A stretch of 6,002 nt of DNA from an uncultured Chloroflexota bacterium. Its GTDB lineage: Bacteria; Chloroflexota; Limnocylindria; Limnocylindrales; CSP1-4. The DNA lies in NCBI GenBank assembly GCA_903924005.1, contig CAIXZV010000574.1, positions 1-6,002 of the forward strand. Direction: 5' to 3'. Positions 4,705-6,002 of this stretch are shown one piece after another. The translations under genes and the position numbers were made by a program. Position 1 is the first letter of the stretch. Each line of letters begins with the position of its first letter. The notes under the pieces are model-generated. The model made no database searches. It saw nothing but the letters and a program-made list of their open reading frames with translations, and had not been told where the DNA came from.

Positions 4705-5596
4705 CGATGGAGCGAAGATACTCGCGATTGCGCCGCGCGCTCTCCTTTGGGTGGCCCATGCCCGGCAGCACGTCCTGCTCCACAACGATCCAGCCGTTGT
4801 AGCCAATCTCGTTGAGTGCGGCCAGCACGCCCGGGAAGTCCACGCAGCCCTTGCCCAGCTCGCAGAACACGCCGTGCCCGGTGGACTCAAGGCCGTGCCA
4901 GCTCTGGCGACGGGACTCCTCCATGACGGCGGGATCCGCGTCCTTGAAGTGGACGTGCCAGATGCGGTCGCCAAACTCTCGGACCGCGTCCACCGGGTTC
5001 TCGCCGGTGCCAAAGCGCCAGTGGCCGGTGTCAAGACAGATCCCAAGCAGCGACGGGTCCGTCATGTCCAGCAGACGGCGGACCTCCGCGCCGGTCTCAA
5101 TGAGCGTGCCCAGATGCGAGTGGATGACGGTGCGGACACCCGCTTCATCGTGCACGCGCCGCGCCAGCTCGTTCGCGCCGCGGGCGAAGACCTTCCAGCC
5201 CTCGTCGTCAAGACCCATCTCGGGCGTGACACGGCCGGCGTTCTGGCCCCGGACGGGGTTCCCGTACGGGTCGTTGCCGATGACGATCATGTTGTTCGAG
5301 TCGCCAACGGCTGCAAGCAGCTTGCCGATGCGGACCGCGTCGTCCGCGCCCTGCTGGTGACGGGACGCGTCCTGCAGCCAGGGCGTGGCAAAGGACGCCA
5401 ACATGGCCAGGTTGCGCTTGGCAAGTTCTTCACGCAGCAGCCCGGGGTCGGTGGGCATGAAGCCCCAATCCCCAAGCTCGGTGCCGGCGTAGCCCGTCTC
5501 GACCATCTCGTCGAGCACCTTGGTATAGCCGCTGGTTTCACCGGCGACGTTCTCGATGACGCCCCATGAGCAGGGCGCATTGGCGATGCGGATCAT
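4697..5596 (-). CDS. IolE-like inosose dehydratase / sugar phosphate isomerase-epimerase (TIM barrel)
   Basis: This 299-residue protein of the xylose-isomerase-like TIM-barrel superfamily (AP_endonuc_2 fold) has the usual length of IolE. IolE dehydrates 2-keto-myo-inositol to trihydroxycyclohexane-dione using a divalent metal. The N-terminus IANAPCSWGV matches the opening strand of IolE-type proteins. HSHLGTLIETGAEV (159-172), GICLDTGHWRFG (185-196), RIWHVHFKDADP (211-222) and WIVVEQD (269-275) are the metal-site strands. By family pattern E167, D189, H216 and E273 are the likely ligands. The ATG start at 5596 lies only 4 bp after the upstream gene's stop, and its AGGAG (5608-5604) lies inside the end of that gene, so translation is probably coupled. 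Inosose isomerase (IolI) or an epimerase acting on oxidised sugars, as often found beside Gfo/Idh genes, are alternatives. Confidence 0.8.
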   Translation of the reverse strand: MIRIANAPCSWGVIENVAGETSGYTKVLDEMVETGYAGTELGDWGFMPTDPGLLREELAKRNLAMLASFATPWLQDASRHQQGADDAVRIGKLLAAVGDSNNMIVIGNDPYGNPVRGQNAGRVTPEMGLDDEGWKVFARGANELARRVHDEAGVRTVIHSHLGTLIETGAEVRRLLDMTDPSLLGICLDTGHWRFGTGENPVDAVREFGDRIWHVHFKDADPAVMEESRRQSWHGLESTGHGVFCELGKGCVDFPGVLAALNEIGYNGWIVVEQDVLPGMGHPKESARRNREYLRSIGV

Positions 5597-5600
5597 GCGA

Positions 5601-6002
5601 TCACTCCTGGTAGGTCACGGACTCCCAGCGCTCGCTGTCCCATGACCTGGTGATGGCCTCCTGGACACGGGCGACCTTGTAGGCCTCCCAGAAGCCGGGC
5701 TGGCCCTGGACGCCGGTGACAACCGACTCCAGGAACTTGAAGGCCTCGATGGCCTTGGTGTCGTCGTAGCCGATGGCAAGACCGGGCGCCGGGTTGAACT
5801 GGCGGTGCAAGGGATGGGCGGGGCTGCTGAGCAGCTCCGTGTAGCCGTCCTGCGCGGGGTTCCCGGTGTTGCGCCGCTGGAACTGGAGCTGGTTCATCGT
5901 CTCCATGTTCCACTTGAGCGCGCCGCGGGTGCCGTAGACCTCGAAGGACATGTCCACCTTTGCGCCGTTGATCACCCGACAGGCTTCCAGGATCCCCTGG
6001 GC
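5601..6002 (-). CDS. Gfo/Idh/MocA-family oxidoreductase, C-terminal part (cut by window edge)
   Basis: The minus-strand frame is open from the window edge at 6002 to TGA 5603-5601, giving the last 133 residues of a Gfo/Idh/MocA oxidoreductase. No start is needed inside the window: the frame reads AQGILEACRVINGAKVDM before the conserved C-terminal-domain motif SFEVYGTRGALKWNME. Further family-like stretches are GYDDTKAIEAFKFLESV and ARVQEAITRSWDSERWESV. Family members are usually 330-390 residues, so roughly two-thirds of the gene, including the Rossmann domain and the catalytic Lys/Asp/His, lies outside. It is the first visible gene of the minus-strand group and is tightly coupled to the IolE-like gene, 4 bp away. 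It is the third Gfo/Idh member in the window and clearly differs from the other two in its C-terminal motifs. The substrate is unknown; an inositol or sugar dehydrogenase is likely. Confidence 0.82.
   Translation of the reverse strand, partial: AQGILEACRVINGAKVDMSFEVYGTRGALKWNMETMNQLQFQRRNTGNPAQDGYTELLSSPAHPLHRQFNPAPGLAIGYDDTKAIEAFKFLESVVTGVQGQPGFWEAYKVARVQEAITRSWDSERWESVTYQE

Noticed and set aside
4751..5569. 272-codon plus-strand frame opposite the IolE-like gene
   Set aside because: Antisense shadow of a gene with intact metal-site motifs; translation dominated by Ala, Val, Arg and Asp with no recognisable fold.
5601..5975. GTG at 5975 as the start of a short 124-residue protein
   Set aside because: The frame stays open to the window edge and the residues before the GTG continue the Gfo/Idh C-terminal domain, so this is a truncated view of a longer gene.

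Overview
The window is GC-rich DNA (roughly two-thirds G+C by eye) with strong AGGAGG-type ribosome binding sites, GTG as well as ATG starts, and long spurious open frames antisense to the real genes. This fits a high-GC bacterium. Protein style suggests Actinomycetota or Chloroflexota, but no marker gene is present to settle it, so the assignment is a weak inference. The content reads as a carbohydrate-catabolism locus, most likely for myo-inositol and related cyclitols.

Layout. The plus strand carries the 3' part of a transaldolase-family gene (1-486), a CoA-acylating (methyl)malonate-semialdehyde dehydrogenase of the MmsA/IolA type (633-2147) and an inositol 2-dehydrogenase of the IolG type (2273-3271). 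The minus strand, read from the right edge, carries the 3' end of a Gfo/Idh/MocA oxidoreductase (6002-5601, cut by the window), an IolE-like TIM-barrel isomerase/dehydratase (5596-4697) and a second complete Gfo/Idh/MocA oxidoreductase (4627-3506). The two groups converge on a 234-bp spacer (3272-3505) holding a C-rich tandem repeat and several inverted repeats. The 146-bp, 125-bp and 69-bp spacers within the groups each hold a hairpin or inverted repeat.

How the genes could work together. In the known pathway IolG oxidises myo-inositol to 2-keto-myo-inositol, IolE dehydrates it, IolD/IolB/IolC/IolJ (none visible here) carry it to malonate semialdehyde plus dihydroxyacetone phosphate, and IolA converts the semialdehyde to acetyl-CoA and CO2. 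The transaldolase-family protein and the extra Gfo/Idh enzymes could feed other cyclitol isomers or sugar phosphates into this route. The minus-strand trio (Gfo, epimerase-like, Gfo) could also be a separate module for oxidised sugars or glycosides.

I saw no RNA genes, mobile elements, CRISPR arrays or phage genes. The points most worth a second look are the unusual NAD/active-site motif in the IolA-like enzyme, the C-rich repeat between the convergent genes, and the hairpins between co-directional genes.
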